Assembly (NCBI GenBank): GCA_030604165.1
Contig: JAUVWK010000169.1
Coordinates: forward strand, 1 to 6,299
Direction: 5' to 3'
Length of the DNA: 6,299 nt
From: Alphaproteobacteria bacterium
GTDB lineage: Bacteria > Pseudomonadota > Alphaproteobacteria > UBA828
Each line of letters begins with the position of its first letter. Position 1 is the first letter of the stretch. The translations under genes and the position numbers were made by a program. The notes beneath the pieces were generated by a model, which was given only the letters and a program-made list of their open reading frames with translations, did not search any database and was not told the origin of the DNA. Below are positions 1 to 6,299 of this stretch, one piece after another.

Positions 1-846
1 ACCTCGTTCCCGGTCGGCGACGAGATCGCGGACGCGATCGATCCCGCTGTTTTGATGTTGCTGCGCTTTACCCTCGCCGCGCTCCTGTTCCTGCCCGCGA
101 TGGCGTGGCGCGCCGGTCTTCACTGGCCGGGTTGGCGCGCGCTCGGCGGCTACGTCGCCATCAGCGCCACGCTCGTCGCCTTCTTCTGGTGCATGTTCGA
201 GGGGCTCCGTTACACGGACGCGCTGAACACCGGCGCCCTGACCACCACGATTCCCGGCTTCACGGCTCTGTTCGGCGCGCTGATCGTGGGCGAGCGCCTC
301 GGCTGGCATCGGCTCGTGGCCCTTGGGCTCGGCATGGTCGGCGCGGTCTGGGTGATTTTTCGCGGCGACCCTGAGCGCTTGCTCGCGCTCGATTTGAGCA
401 AGGGCGATTTGATCTATTTCGCCGGCTGCGTCGCCATCGGCTTTTACGGCCCGCTGGTCAAGCGCTTTCACCGCGGCGAGCCGGTGCAGGTCATGACCTT
501 CTGGGTCTTGGCGAGCTGCGCCGTGCTGTTCCTCCTGATCGGCAACGTCAAGCTCTGGACCACCGACTGGGCCGGCGTTCCGTTGAGCGTCTTTGGCGGC
601 ATCGCCTGGCTCGCCGTCGGCCCGACCATCATCTCCTTCTTCCTGATCCAAAGCACCACGCTCACGCTCGGCGCCACCCGCGTGCAGGCCTACACCTATT
701 TCGTCCCCGCCTTGGTCGTGCTGCTCGATTGGGCCGTGGGCCGGGGCTTCCCGACGCTCATGACCCTACCCGGCATCGGCATTGTCTTGATCGCCAGCGT
801 CGTGATCCAGCGCGGCGCCATCCGGGAGGACGCGCGGCAATCGTGA
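1..846 (+). CDS. DMT-family (EamA) inner-membrane transporter, copy 1, 5'-truncated
   Basis: This is a multi-pass inner-membrane protein of the drug/metabolite transporter superfamily; its substrate cannot be told from sequence. The frame is open from the first base, and the first codons (TSFPVGDEIADA) align with residues 29-40 of the complete neighbouring copy. About 28 N-terminal residues, roughly the first membrane helix, therefore lie outside the window. An internal ATG at 52 is not the likely start, because the homology extends upstream of it. The 281 visible residues carry two EamA-type repeats. The first ends in LRYTDALNT, a hydrophobic helix, ERLGWHRL and another helix closing at VWVIFRG. 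The second ends in GATRVQAYTY, a helix, and the final segment before IQRGA. Hydrophobicity suggests about nine visible helices, in line with the family's usual ten. The gene ends in TGA, 55 bases before copy 2. The family call is firm; the substrate is unknown. Confidence 0.9.
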   Translation, partial: TSFPVGDEIADAIDPAVLMLLRFTLAALLFLPAMAWRAGLHWPGWRALGGYVAISATLVAFFWCMFEGLRYTDALNTGALTTTIPGFTALFGALIVGERLGWHRLVALGLGMVGAVWVIFRGDPERLLALDLSKGDLIYFAGCVAIGFYGPLVKRFHRGEPVQVMTFWVLASCAVLFLLIGNVKLWTTDWAGVPLSVFGGIAWLAVGPTIISFFLIQSTTLTLGATRVQAYTYFVPALVVLLDWAVGRGFPTLMTLPGIGIVLIASVVIQRGAIREDARQS

Positions 847-1825
847 TGCTCCCAGATTGCGCTGGACGCTCCGCGGCCGCCCGTCGAGCGTTGCCGGCGC
901 CATGACGGGGCCCGAGGCAACGCCCGCGCGCGAGAGCGTGGCGGGCGCCCATGTGCTGGCGCTGCTCGCCATGGTGATCATCGCCACGACCTTTCCCATC
1001 GGCGACGAGATCGCCGATGCCTTCGACCCCGGGGTCTTGATGTTCCTGCGCTTCGGTCTCGGGGCGCTGCTCTTCGTGCCCGTGGTGGCGCTGCGTGGGA
1101 GCTTCGCCTGGCCGACCCGGCGCGCGCTCGCGGGCTACACCGCGATCGCCGCCTCGCTGGTCGGTTATTTCTGGTGCATGTTCGAGGCCCTGCGCTACAC
1201 CGACGCCCTCAACACGGCGGCGCTTTCCACCATCATTCCGAGCTTCACCGCGCTGGTCGGAGCGTTTCTGGTGCGCGAGCGCCTGGGCTGGCATCGCCTC
1301 GCCGCGCTCGGGCTCGGCCTCGTGGGCGCGCTCTGGGTGATCTTCCGTGGCGATCCGGCGCGCCTGGTCGCGCTCGAGCTGAGCAGGGGCGATCTGATCT
1401 TTTTCGCCGGCTGCATCGCCATGGGCTTCTACGGGCCGTTCGTCCAGCGCTTCCACCGCGGCGAGCCGATCGTGGTCATGACCTTCTGGGTCTTGGTGTG
1501 CTGCGCCGTCCTGTTGCTCCTGATCAGCAACGTCAAGCTCTGGAGCGCCGACTGGGCCGGGGCCTCGCTCGGCGTCTATGGCGGCATCGCCTGGTTCGCC
1601 GTGGGTCCGACCATCATCACGTTTTTTCTCATCCAGGCGACGACGTTGAAGATCGGGGCGACCCGCGTGCAGGCCTACACCTATGTCATCCCGGCCTTCG
1701 TTCTGCTGATGGATTGGGCCATGGGCCGGGGCCTGCCAACGCTGATGACGCTGCCCGGTATCGCCATCGTGTTGTTGGCCAGCCTGGCGATCCAGCGCGG
1801 CGCCATCAAGAAGGGCGCCGCGCGC
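1..1825 (+). repeat. Tandem gene duplication, unit offset about 985 bases
   Basis: The two transporter reading frames align codon for codon from base 1 to base 986 onward, with no insertion or deletion until the last few codons. By eye about 76 of 281 residues differ. The DNA similarity is uneven, with some stretches identical over more than 20 bases (for example around 675-698 against 1660-1683, and 489-511 against 1474-1496). The pair is a direct repeat of diverged paralogues, not a recent exact copy. Confidence 0.85.
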
Positions 1826-1828
1826 TGA
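902..1828 (+). CDS. DMT-family (EamA) inner-membrane transporter, copy 2, complete
   Basis: This 308-residue integral membrane protein has the usual length and layout of a ten-helix EamA/DMT transporter. The first repeat spans about residues 18-148, with LRYTDALNTAALS near 98-109, ERLGWHRL near 126-133 and VIFRG at 146-150. The second spans about 163-297, with GATRVQAYTY at 252-261. A short basic tail (IKKGAAR) follows, probably cytoplasmic. ATG at 902 gives a short polar N-terminus followed directly by the first hydrophobic helix (near 15-32). A TTG at 857 would add 15 residues rich in Arg and is less likely. Neither start has a clear Shine-Dalgarno sequence, so the start is only moderately sure. 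The protein is about 73% identical to copy 1 without gaps. The 55-base gap and shared strand suggest co-transcription. The substrate is unknown; amino acids, metabolites and drugs are all transported within the family. Confidence 0.92.
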   Translation: MTGPEATPARESVAGAHVLALLAMVIIATTFPIGDEIADAFDPGVLMFLRFGLGALLFVPVVALRGSFAWPTRRALAGYTAIAASLVGYFWCMFEALRYTDALNTAALSTIIPSFTALVGAFLVRERLGWHRLAALGLGLVGALWVIFRGDPARLVALELSRGDLIFFAGCIAMGFYGPFVQRFHRGEPIVVMTFWVLVCCAVLLLLISNVKLWSADWAGASLGVYGGIAWFAVGPTIITFFLIQATTLKIGATRVQAYTYVIPAFVLLMDWAMGRGLPTLMTLPGIAIVLLASLAIQRGAIKKGAAR

Positions 1829-1848
1829 AGAGCGCTATTTGTCTTTGC
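1822..1848 (+). terminator. Possible weak Rho-independent terminator after transporter copy 2
   Basis: A 5-base-pair stem (gcgct / agcgc) closes a four-base loop (gaag) and is followed by a T-rich tract, tatttgtcttt. The hairpin overlaps the TGA stop of the transporter gene. It sits where two convergent genes meet, a sensible place for a terminator. The stem is short and the T tract is interrupted, so this is a tentative call. Confidence 0.3.
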
Positions 1849-1863
1849 TGCACCGGCCCGCAC

Positions 1864-2322
1864 TTAGCGCAGCGCGTCGAGCGCGCCTTGCAAAATATAG
1901 GTGGCGGCCAGCTTGTCGATGACGCGGGCGCGCTTCTTGCGCGAGAGGTCGGCCTCGATCAGCGTGCGCTCGACCGCCACTGTAGACAGCCGCTCGTCCC
2001 ACAGCGCCACCGGCAGCGCCAGCGCCTCGGTCAGGTTCGCCGCCATCTGGCGTGCCGACTGGGCGCGCGGACCTTCGCTGCCGTTCATGTTGAGCGGCAG
2101 GCCGATGACAATGCCGCCAACCTCGTGCTCGGCGCAGATGGCGCGCAAGCGCTCGACATCGACGCTGAACTTGCGCCGCTTGAGCGATTCGAACGGGTTC
2201 GCCACCACCCGCGTCATATCGGAGAGCGCGATGCCGACGGTCTTGCTGCCGGGGTCGAGGCCCAGCAGCCGCTGCCCCGGCGCAAGTGCGCCAGCCAACT
2301 CGGGGAGGGTCAGGATCGCCAT
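1864..2322 (-). CDS. ruvX: RuvX/YqgF-family putative pre-16S rRNA nuclease (Holliday-junction-resolvase-like)
   Basis: This small cytoplasmic RNase H-fold protein belongs to the YqgF family, which is linked to 5' maturation of 16S rRNA in E. coli and was also proposed to be a Holliday-junction resolvase. The 152-residue protein has the family's normal length. The first strand carries LGLDPGSKTVGIALSD (20-35) with the candidate metal-binding Asp23. The central strand and loop read IVIGLPLNMNGSEGPRAQS (71-89). The catalytic region LWDERLST (107-114) supplies Asp109/Glu110. A C-terminal helix with Asp136 (VIDKLAATYILQG) completes the acidic set. ATG at 2322 is chosen because the conserved fold begins about 18 residues later. 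The frame stays open upstream to an ATG at 2439, but those 39 extra codons are Pro/Gly/Ala-rich, resemble no part of the family, and would overlap the start of gatC. The gene is divergent from gatC and convergent with the transporter. Confidence 0.95.
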   Translation of the reverse strand: MAILTLPELAGALAPGQRLLGLDPGSKTVGIALSDMTRVVANPFESLKRRKFSVDVERLRAICAEHEVGGIVIGLPLNMNGSEGPRAQSARQMAANLTEALALPVALWDERLSTVAVERTLIEADLSRKKRARVIDKLAATYILQGALDALR

Positions 2323-2432
2323 GTTGCGGATCGTCCGGCCCGGTGATACCTTCGCCGCCGTTTCCGCGCCGGGGCCCGCCGGGCCCGGGCTTGCAAGCGG
2401 CTTCCACTGGAACGACAACGCGAACCTGACAC
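2323..2432. promoter_or_regulatory. Divergent ruvX-gatC intergenic region, presumed promoters, with GC-rich inverted repeats
   Basis: This 110-base gap lies between two divergent start codons, so it should contain promoters for both directions. I see no convincing -35/-10 pair. The best plus-strand candidate is ttgcaa at 2391-2396, with gacaac at 2414-2419 after a 17-base spacer, and that is a poor match. Two inverted repeats stand out. One is gggccc at 2372-2377 and again at 2381-2386 with a 3-base loop, with an overlapping perfect 8-mer gcccgggc at 2383-2390. The other is a perfect 10-base palindrome, gcttgcaagc, at 2389-2398. Neither start codon has a clear Shine-Dalgarno sequence. The promoter role is inferred from position only. 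Confidence 0.45.
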
Positions 2433-2720
2433 ATGGCAATCGATAAGGCCACCGTGCTGCGCATCGCTCAGCTGGCGCGCATCGAGGTCAAGGACGAGGC
2501 GCTCGACGAGCTCGCCGGCGAGCTCAACGGCATCCTTGCCTGGGTCGAGCAGCTGGGCGAGGTCGACACCGAGGGCGTCGCGCCCATGACCAGCGTGGTC
2601 GAGGTCAAATTGCCGCGACGCGACGATCATGTCAGCGACGGCGGCAGGCGCGACGACATCCTGGCCAACGCGCCCGAGGCCGAAGACGGCTTTTTCGTGG
2701 TGCCCAAGGTGATCGAATGA
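2433..2720 (+). CDS. gatC: Asp/Glu-tRNA(Asn/Gln) amidotransferase subunit C
   Basis: This is the small subunit of the cytoplasmic GatCAB amidotransferase. In known structures GatC wraps around the GatA-GatB interface and stabilises the complex; it has no catalytic site of its own. At 95 residues it has standard length. An N-terminal helical region reads VLRIAQLARIEVKDE (8-22), then an amphipathic helix runs through ELAGELNGILAWVEQLGEVD. The conserved segment GVAPMTSVVE follows, then DGGRRDDILANAPEAEDG and the typical terminus FFVVPKVIE. The start is the only sensible ATG and aligns with the family N-terminus, although no strong ribosome-binding site precedes it. Its stop overlaps the gatA start as ATGA (2717-2720), so it is the first gene of a gatCAB operon with probable translational coupling. 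Confidence 0.96.
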   Translation: MAIDKATVLRIAQLARIEVKDEALDELAGELNGILAWVEQLGEVDTEGVAPMTSVVEVKLPRRDDHVSDGGRRDDILANAPEAEDGFFVVPKVIE

Positions 2721-4204
2721 GCGCGCTCACCGACCTGACGCTGGCCGAGGCCCGCGCCGGGCTCGACAAGCGCGAATATTCGGCCGTCGAGTTGACGCGA
2801 GCGCACATCGCGGCGGTCGAGGCGGCGCGCCCGCTGAATGCCGTGGTGGCGGAGACCTTCGACCGGGCGCTGGCCGGCGCCGCGGCCTCGGACCAACGCC
2901 TCGGTGCCGGCGAGGCGGGGCTCTTGGAAGGCGTCCCGCTCGGCATCAAGGATCTATTCTGCACCGAGGGCGTGCGCAGCCAGGCCTGCTCGCACATTCT
3001 CGACGGCTTCAAGCCGACCTACGAATCGACGGTGACGCGAAAGCTCTGGGCCGCCGGCGCGCTGATGATCGGCAAGACCAACATGGACGAATTCGCCATG
3101 GGCTCGTCCAACATGACCAGCCATGAAGGCCCCGCCATCAATCCCTGGCGGCGCTCCGGCGACAATCGCCAGCTGGTGCCGGGCGGCAGCTCCGGCGGCT
3201 CGGCGGCCGCGGTGGCCGCGCGCCTTTGCCTGGGCGCGACCGGTACCGATACCGGCGGCTCGATCCGCCAGCCTGCCGCCTTTTGCGGCCTGGTCGGGCT
3301 CAAGCCGACCTACGGCCGCTGCTCGCGCTGGGGCATCATCGCCTTCGCCTCCTCGCTCGACCAGGCCGGGCCGCTGACCCGCACGGTGCGCGACGCCGCC
3401 CTCATGCTGCGCGCCATGGCCGGCCACGACGCCAAGGATTCGACCTCGGTGGACACGCCCGTGCCCGACTACGCCGCCGCGTTGGGCCAAGGCGTCAAGG
3501 GCATGCGCATCGGCATTCCCGCCGAATACCGGGTGGACGGCATGCCGGACGAGATCGAGGCGCTTTGGCGTAAGGGCGCGGATTGGCTCAAGGCGGCCGG
3601 CGCCGAGCCGGTCGAGATCACCCTGCCGCACACCAAATACGCGCTGCCGACCTATTACATCGTGGCCCCGGCCGAGGCCTCGTCCAATCTCGCGCGCTAT
3701 GACGGCGTGCGCTATGGCTTGCGCCTGAAGGGCGAGGACTTGCGCGACATGTACGCCAAAACCCGCGCCGCCGGCTTCGGCCAGGAGGTGCGCCGGCGCG
3801 TGCTGATCGGCACCTATGTGCTCTCGGCGGGCTATTACGACGCCTATTATCTGCAGGCGCAAAAGGTGCGCAGCGTGATCGCCCGCGATTTCAAGCAAGC
3901 CTTCGAGAGTGTCGATCTGGTGCTGACCCCGACCGCGCCCTCGGCCGCCTTCGCCATCGGCGAGAAGATGGACGACCCCATCGCCATGTATCTCAACGAC
4001 GTCTTCACCGTGCCGGCGAGCCTCGCCGGCCTGCCGGCGATCTCGGTGCCGGCCGGGCTCTCGGCCGATGGCCTGCCGCTGGGGTTGCACCTGATCGGCA
4101 AGCCGTTCGACGAGGAGACGGTGCTGCGCGCGGCCGAAACCCTGGAAGAGGCCGCGGCCTTCCGCGCCAAGCCGGCTTGGCTCGAAGACGGCGGCGCGCC
4201 ATGA
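2717..4204 (+). CDS. gatA: Asp/Glu-tRNA(Asn/Gln) amidotransferase subunit A (glutaminase)
   Basis: GatA releases ammonia from glutamine (or asparagine), and the ammonia is channelled to GatB to amidate mischarged tRNA. The 495-residue protein is full length for this amidase-signature family. The Ser-cisSer-Lys triad is complete: Lys78 in GVPLGIKDLF, Ser158 in VPGGSSGGSAAAVAA, and nucleophile Ser182 in GTDTGGSIRQPA. The 24-residue spacing between the two serines is that known for the family. Other hallmarks are IGKTNMDEFAMGSS (118-131), GLKPTYGRCSRWG (194-206), FASSLDQAGP (210-219) and, near the C-terminus, the LAGLPAISVPAG region. The gene starts in an ATGA overlap with gatC and ends in another with gatB (4201-4204), a pattern fitting coupled translation of a fixed-ratio complex. 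Nothing looks broken or unusual. Confidence 0.98.
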   Translation: MSALTDLTLAEARAGLDKREYSAVELTRAHIAAVEAARPLNAVVAETFDRALAGAAASDQRLGAGEAGLLEGVPLGIKDLFCTEGVRSQACSHILDGFKPTYESTVTRKLWAAGALMIGKTNMDEFAMGSSNMTSHEGPAINPWRRSGDNRQLVPGGSSGGSAAAVAARLCLGATGTDTGGSIRQPAAFCGLVGLKPTYGRCSRWGIIAFASSLDQAGPLTRTVRDAALMLRAMAGHDAKDSTSVDTPVPDYAAALGQGVKGMRIGIPAEYRVDGMPDEIEALWRKGADWLKAAGAEPVEITLPHTKYALPTYYIVAPAEASSNLARYDGVRYGLRLKGEDLRDMYAKTRAAGFGQEVRRRVLIGTYVLSAGYYDAYYLQAQKVRSVIARDFKQAFESVDLVLTPTAPSAAFAIGEKMDDPIAMYLNDVFTVPASLAGLPAISVPAGLSADGLPLGLHLIGKPFDEETVLRAAETLEEAAAFRAKPAWLEDGGAP

Positions 4205-5655
4205 GCGGGGTGGTCGAGGGCCGCACCGGGCCGTGGGAGATGGTGATCGGGCTCGAGATCCATGCCCAGGTGACCTCCAAGGCCAAGCTGTTCTCGGGCG
4301 CGGCCACCGCCTTCGGCGCCGAGCCCAACACCCAGGTCAGCCTGGTCGATGCCGCCATGCCCGGCATGCTGCCGGTGATCAACGGCTACTGTGTCGAGCA
4401 GGCGGTGCGCACCGGCCTCGCGCTCGGCGCCGAGATCAAGCTATTCTCGGTGTTCGACCGCAAGAACTATTTTTATCCCGACCTGCCGGCCGGCTATCAG
4501 ATTTCGCAATTCAGCCAGCCCGTGGTCGGCCACGGCACCGTGGTGATCGACCTCAAGGACGGCAGCACGCGCGAGATCGGCATCACCCGGCTGCATATGG
4601 AGATGGACGCGGGCAAGAGCGTGCACGACCTCCGCGCCGACGCCACCCATGTCGACCTCAACCGCTCCGGCGTCGCCTTGATGGAGATCGTCTCCGAGCC
4701 CGACATCCGCTCGCCGGAAGAGGCCGGCGCCTATGTTCGCAAGCTGCGCTCGATCCTGCGCTATGTCGGCACCTGCGATGGCAATATGGAGGAGGGCAGC
4801 CTGCGCTGCGACGTCAACATCTCAATGCGCCGGCCGGGCGAGGCTTACGGCACCCGGGCCGAGATCAAGAACGTCAACTCCGTGCGCTACATGATGAAGG
4901 CGATCGAATACGAGGCCGAGCGCCAGGTCGAGATTCTCGAGGATGGCGGCTCGGTGGCGCTGGAGACCCGGCTGTTCGACGCCAGAACCTCCACCACCCG
5001 CGCCATGCGCTCCAAGGAGGAGGCGCACGACTACCGCTATTTTCCCGACCCCGACCTGCTGCCCTTGGAGCTCGATGCCGCCTGGGTCGAGAGCCTGCGC
5101 GCCGGGCTGCCCGAGCTGCCGGACGCCAAGAAGGCCCGCTTCATCGAGCAATTCGGGCTCTCGCCCTACGACGCCGGTGTGCTGGTGGCAGAGCAGGACT
5201 CGGCGGCTTTTTTCGAGGCGGTGGCCGCGGGGCACGACGGCAAGCTCGCGGCCAACTGGGTCACCGGCGATCTCTTTGGCGCCCTCAAAAAGGCGGGTCT
5301 CGGGATCGGCCAGTCCCCGGTCTCGGTCGACCGGCTCGGCGGGCTGATCGAGCGCATTCAGGACAACACCATCTCGGGCCGCATCGCCAAGGAGGTTTTC
5401 GAGATCATGTTCGAGAGCGGCCGGGACGCCGACACGGTGATCGCGGAGAAGGGGCTGAAGCAGGTCACCGATGTGGGCGCGATCGAAGCGGTCGTAGATC
5501 AGGTGATCGCCGACAATCCCGACAAGACGGCCGAGTTCCGGGGCGGCAAGGACAAGCTGATGGGCTGGTTCGTCGGCCAGGTCATGAAGGCGAGCAAGGT
5601 CAAGGCCAACCCGCAAATGGCCAACCAGGTGCTGGCCAAGAAGCTCAAGGGCTGA
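4201..5655 (+). CDS. gatB: Asp/Glu-tRNA(Asn/Gln) amidotransferase subunit B
   Basis: GatB binds the misacylated tRNA, activates Glu or Asp on its 3' end with ATP, and amidates it using ammonia from GatA. The 484-residue protein is full length. In order it shows the N-terminal motif VIGLEIHAQVTSKAKLFSG (15-33), PDLPAGYQISQFSQP (93-107), RLHMEMDAGKS (130-140), the GatB signature DLNRSGVALMEIVSEPDIR (152-170), EEGSLRCDVNISMR (197-210), EIKNVNSVRY (221-230) and DYRYFPDPDL (277-286). The C-terminal helical, YqeY-like tRNA-binding region follows, including ISGRIAKEVF and NPDKTAEFRGGKDKLMGWF near 439-457. ATG at 4201 inside the ATGA overlap aligns with the family start. A TTG 24 bases upstream would only add residues from inside gatA. 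With gatC and gatA it supplies a complete enzyme. Whether it makes Gln-tRNA, Asn-tRNA or both depends on which synthetases the genome has. Confidence 0.98.
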   Translation: MSGVVEGRTGPWEMVIGLEIHAQVTSKAKLFSGAATAFGAEPNTQVSLVDAAMPGMLPVINGYCVEQAVRTGLALGAEIKLFSVFDRKNYFYPDLPAGYQISQFSQPVVGHGTVVIDLKDGSTREIGITRLHMEMDAGKSVHDLRADATHVDLNRSGVALMEIVSEPDIRSPEEAGAYVRKLRSILRYVGTCDGNMEEGSLRCDVNISMRRPGEAYGTRAEIKNVNSVRYMMKAIEYEAERQVEILEDGGSVALETRLFDARTSTTRAMRSKEEAHDYRYFPDPDLLPLELDAAWVESLRAGLPELPDAKKARFIEQFGLSPYDAGVLVAEQDSAAFFEAVAAGHDGKLAANWVTGDLFGALKKAGLGIGQSPVSVDRLGGLIERIQDNTISGRIAKEVFEIMFESGRDADTVIAEKGLKQVTDVGAIEAVVDQVIADNPDKTAEFRGGKDKLMGWFVGQVMKASKVKANPQMANQVLAKKLKG

Positions 5656-5681
5656 GCGCGCCCCATAACATTCTCAGCGAC

Positions 5682-5687
5682 GGAGGG
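5682..5687 (+). promoter_or_regulatory. Strong Shine-Dalgarno sequence for the oxidoreductase
   Basis: The sequence ggaggg lies 6 bases before the ATG at 5694 and is the best ribosome-binding site in the window. It fixes the start of the downstream gene. The 38-base gap after gatB shows no convincing terminator, so read-through from gatCAB is possible. Confidence 0.8.
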
Positions 5688-5693
5688 CTGGCG

Positions 5694-6299
5694 ATGAAAG
5701 CGATGGTGCTGACGCGCTATGGCGGGCCCGAGGCCATCGTGGCGCAAGAGTTGCCGACGCCTGCGCCCGGCGCCAACGAGCTGCTGGTGCGTATCGCGGC
5801 CAGCTCGGTCAATCCGGTGGATTGCCAGGCGCGCAGCGGCCAGTTCGAGGCCTGGTTCGCCCCGCCCTGCGTGCTCGGGCTCGATGTCTCGGGCATGGTC
5901 GAGGCGGTGGGCCCGGGCGTCGGCGAGTTCGCGCCCGGCGACGAAGTGTTCTACATGCCGCGTATCGGCGGGCCCGGCAGCTACGCCGATTATCACGTCG
6001 CGCACCAGGAGCTGGTCGCGCGCAAGCCGCGCAATCTCTCGCACAACGAGGCGGCGGCGCTGCCGCTGGTCGGCCAGACCGCGTGGGACGCGCTCTATGT
6101 GAAAGGCCGCATCGGCGCCGGCGAGACGGCGCTGATCCACGCCGGCGCGGGCGGGGTCGGGCACATCGCCGTGCAACTCGCCAAGGCCGCGGGCGCCTAT
6201 GTCTTCGCCACCTGCAGCGCGCGCAATCTTGAGTTCGTCGCGGGCCTCGGCGCCGACCGCGCGATCGATTACCACGCGGAAGACTATGCCGAGGTGATC
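5694..6299 (+). CDS. NAD(P)H:quinone oxidoreductase-like medium-chain dehydrogenase, 3'-truncated
   Basis: The first 202 residues of a zinc-independent medium-chain dehydrogenase/reductase of the quinone oxidoreductase (zeta-crystallin) group; family members are usually about 320-340 residues, so about 60% is present. The GroES-like catalytic domain begins MKAMVLTRYGGPE and includes VRIAASSVNPVDCQARSG (32-49), LGLDVSGMVEAVGPGVGEF (61-79) and PGDEVFYMP (81-89). The central segment LPLVGQTAWDAL (123-134) leads into the Rossmann domain with nucleotide-binding loop HAGAGGVGHIAVQLAKAAGA (149-168), then LGADRAIDY (185-193). The Cys-rich structural-zinc lobe of alcohol dehydrogenases is absent. Ser175 and Arg177 after the second Rossmann strand would suit NADPH, but this is inference. 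The likely reaction is NAD(P)H-dependent reduction of a quinone or enone; the substrate is unknown. A strong ribosome-binding site supports the start. Despite sharing the gatCAB strand, it has no evident functional tie to it. Confidence 0.9.
   Translation, partial: MKAMVLTRYGGPEAIVAQELPTPAPGANELLVRIAASSVNPVDCQARSGQFEAWFAPPCVLGLDVSGMVEAVGPGVGEFAPGDEVFYMPRIGGPGSYADYHVAHQELVARKPRNLSHNEAAALPLVGQTAWDALYVKGRIGAGETALIHAGAGGVGHIAVQLAKAAGAYVFATCSARNLEFVAGLGADRAIDYHAEDYAEVI

Noticed and set aside
847..901. The gap between the two transporters as a promoter or small gene
   Set aside because: Its 55 bases show no promoter-like hexamers, no hairpin with a T tract and no ribosome-binding site. I see nothing to annotate.
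758..1456. A 232-codon minus-strand open frame over the two transporters
   Set aside because: It is antisense to conserved transporter coding sequence, with a composition of Arg, Glu, Gly and His typical of shadow frames and no domain.
1174..2346. A 390-codon plus-strand open frame spanning transporter copy 2 and ruvX
   Set aside because: It crosses two well-supported genes on opposite strands and has a low-complexity Arg/His/Ala-rich translation. It is a shadow frame.
2391..2419. ttgcaa / gacaac as a sigma-70-type gatC promoter
   Set aside because: The spacing of 17 is right, but the hexamers match the consensus at only 4 of 6 and 3 of 6 positions, too weak for a separate promoter call.
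2954..4090. A 378-codon minus-strand open frame inside gatA
   Set aside because: It lies wholly antisense to a clearly real gatA. Its His/Arg/Gly/Ala-rich translation resembles no family I know and is typical of a GC-rich shadow frame.
4822..5616. A 264-codon minus-strand open frame inside gatB
   Set aside because: It is antisense to gatB and rich in Leu, Arg, Asp and Gly with no recognisable domain. It is explained by codon bias of the real gene.
1..6299. Defence island, mobile element or other accessory system
   Set aside because: Every substantial coding stretch belongs to a known housekeeping, transporter or dehydrogenase family. There are no transposase, integrase, toxin or repeat-array signatures.

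Overview
The window is GC-rich (about two thirds G+C by eye) and densely coded, with short gaps and 4-base gene overlaps. It reads as ordinary chromosome of an alphaproteobacterium. The basis for that is the GC bias, the style of the GatA, GatB and GatC proteins, and a ruvX gene divergent from gatCAB, an arrangement I recall from that class. I cannot name a genus. I see no RNA gene, insertion sequence, phage gene, CRISPR array or replication origin.

Layout. Bases 1-846 hold the 3' part of a drug/metabolite transporter (EamA/DMT) gene whose start lies before the window. Bases 902-1828 hold a second, complete DMT gene. The two proteins are about 73% identical by hand alignment without gaps over some 280 residues, so they are a tandem duplication. 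A possible weak terminator overlaps the second stop codon. ruvX (yqgF) follows on the minus strand (1864-2322), convergent with the transporters. A 110-base divergent region (2323-2432) separates ruvX from gatC-gatA-gatB on the plus strand (2433-5655), in which both junctions are ATGA overlaps. After 38 bases with a strong Shine-Dalgarno sequence, a zinc-independent quinone oxidoreductase-like gene begins at 5694 and runs off the right edge. It has no stop in the window.

How the genes work together. gatCAB encodes one heterotrimeric enzyme, the tRNA-dependent amidotransferase that corrects Glu-tRNA(Gln) and/or Asp-tRNA(Asn). RuvX is a small RNase H-fold nuclease, linked in other bacteria to 16S rRNA processing and to recombination. 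The two transporters and the oxidoreductase show no functional link to this core and look like lineage-specific neighbours.

I found no convincing sign of an undescribed system. The points most worth a second look are the tandem transporter duplication with its patches of near-identical DNA, and the GC-rich inverted repeats between ruvX and gatC.
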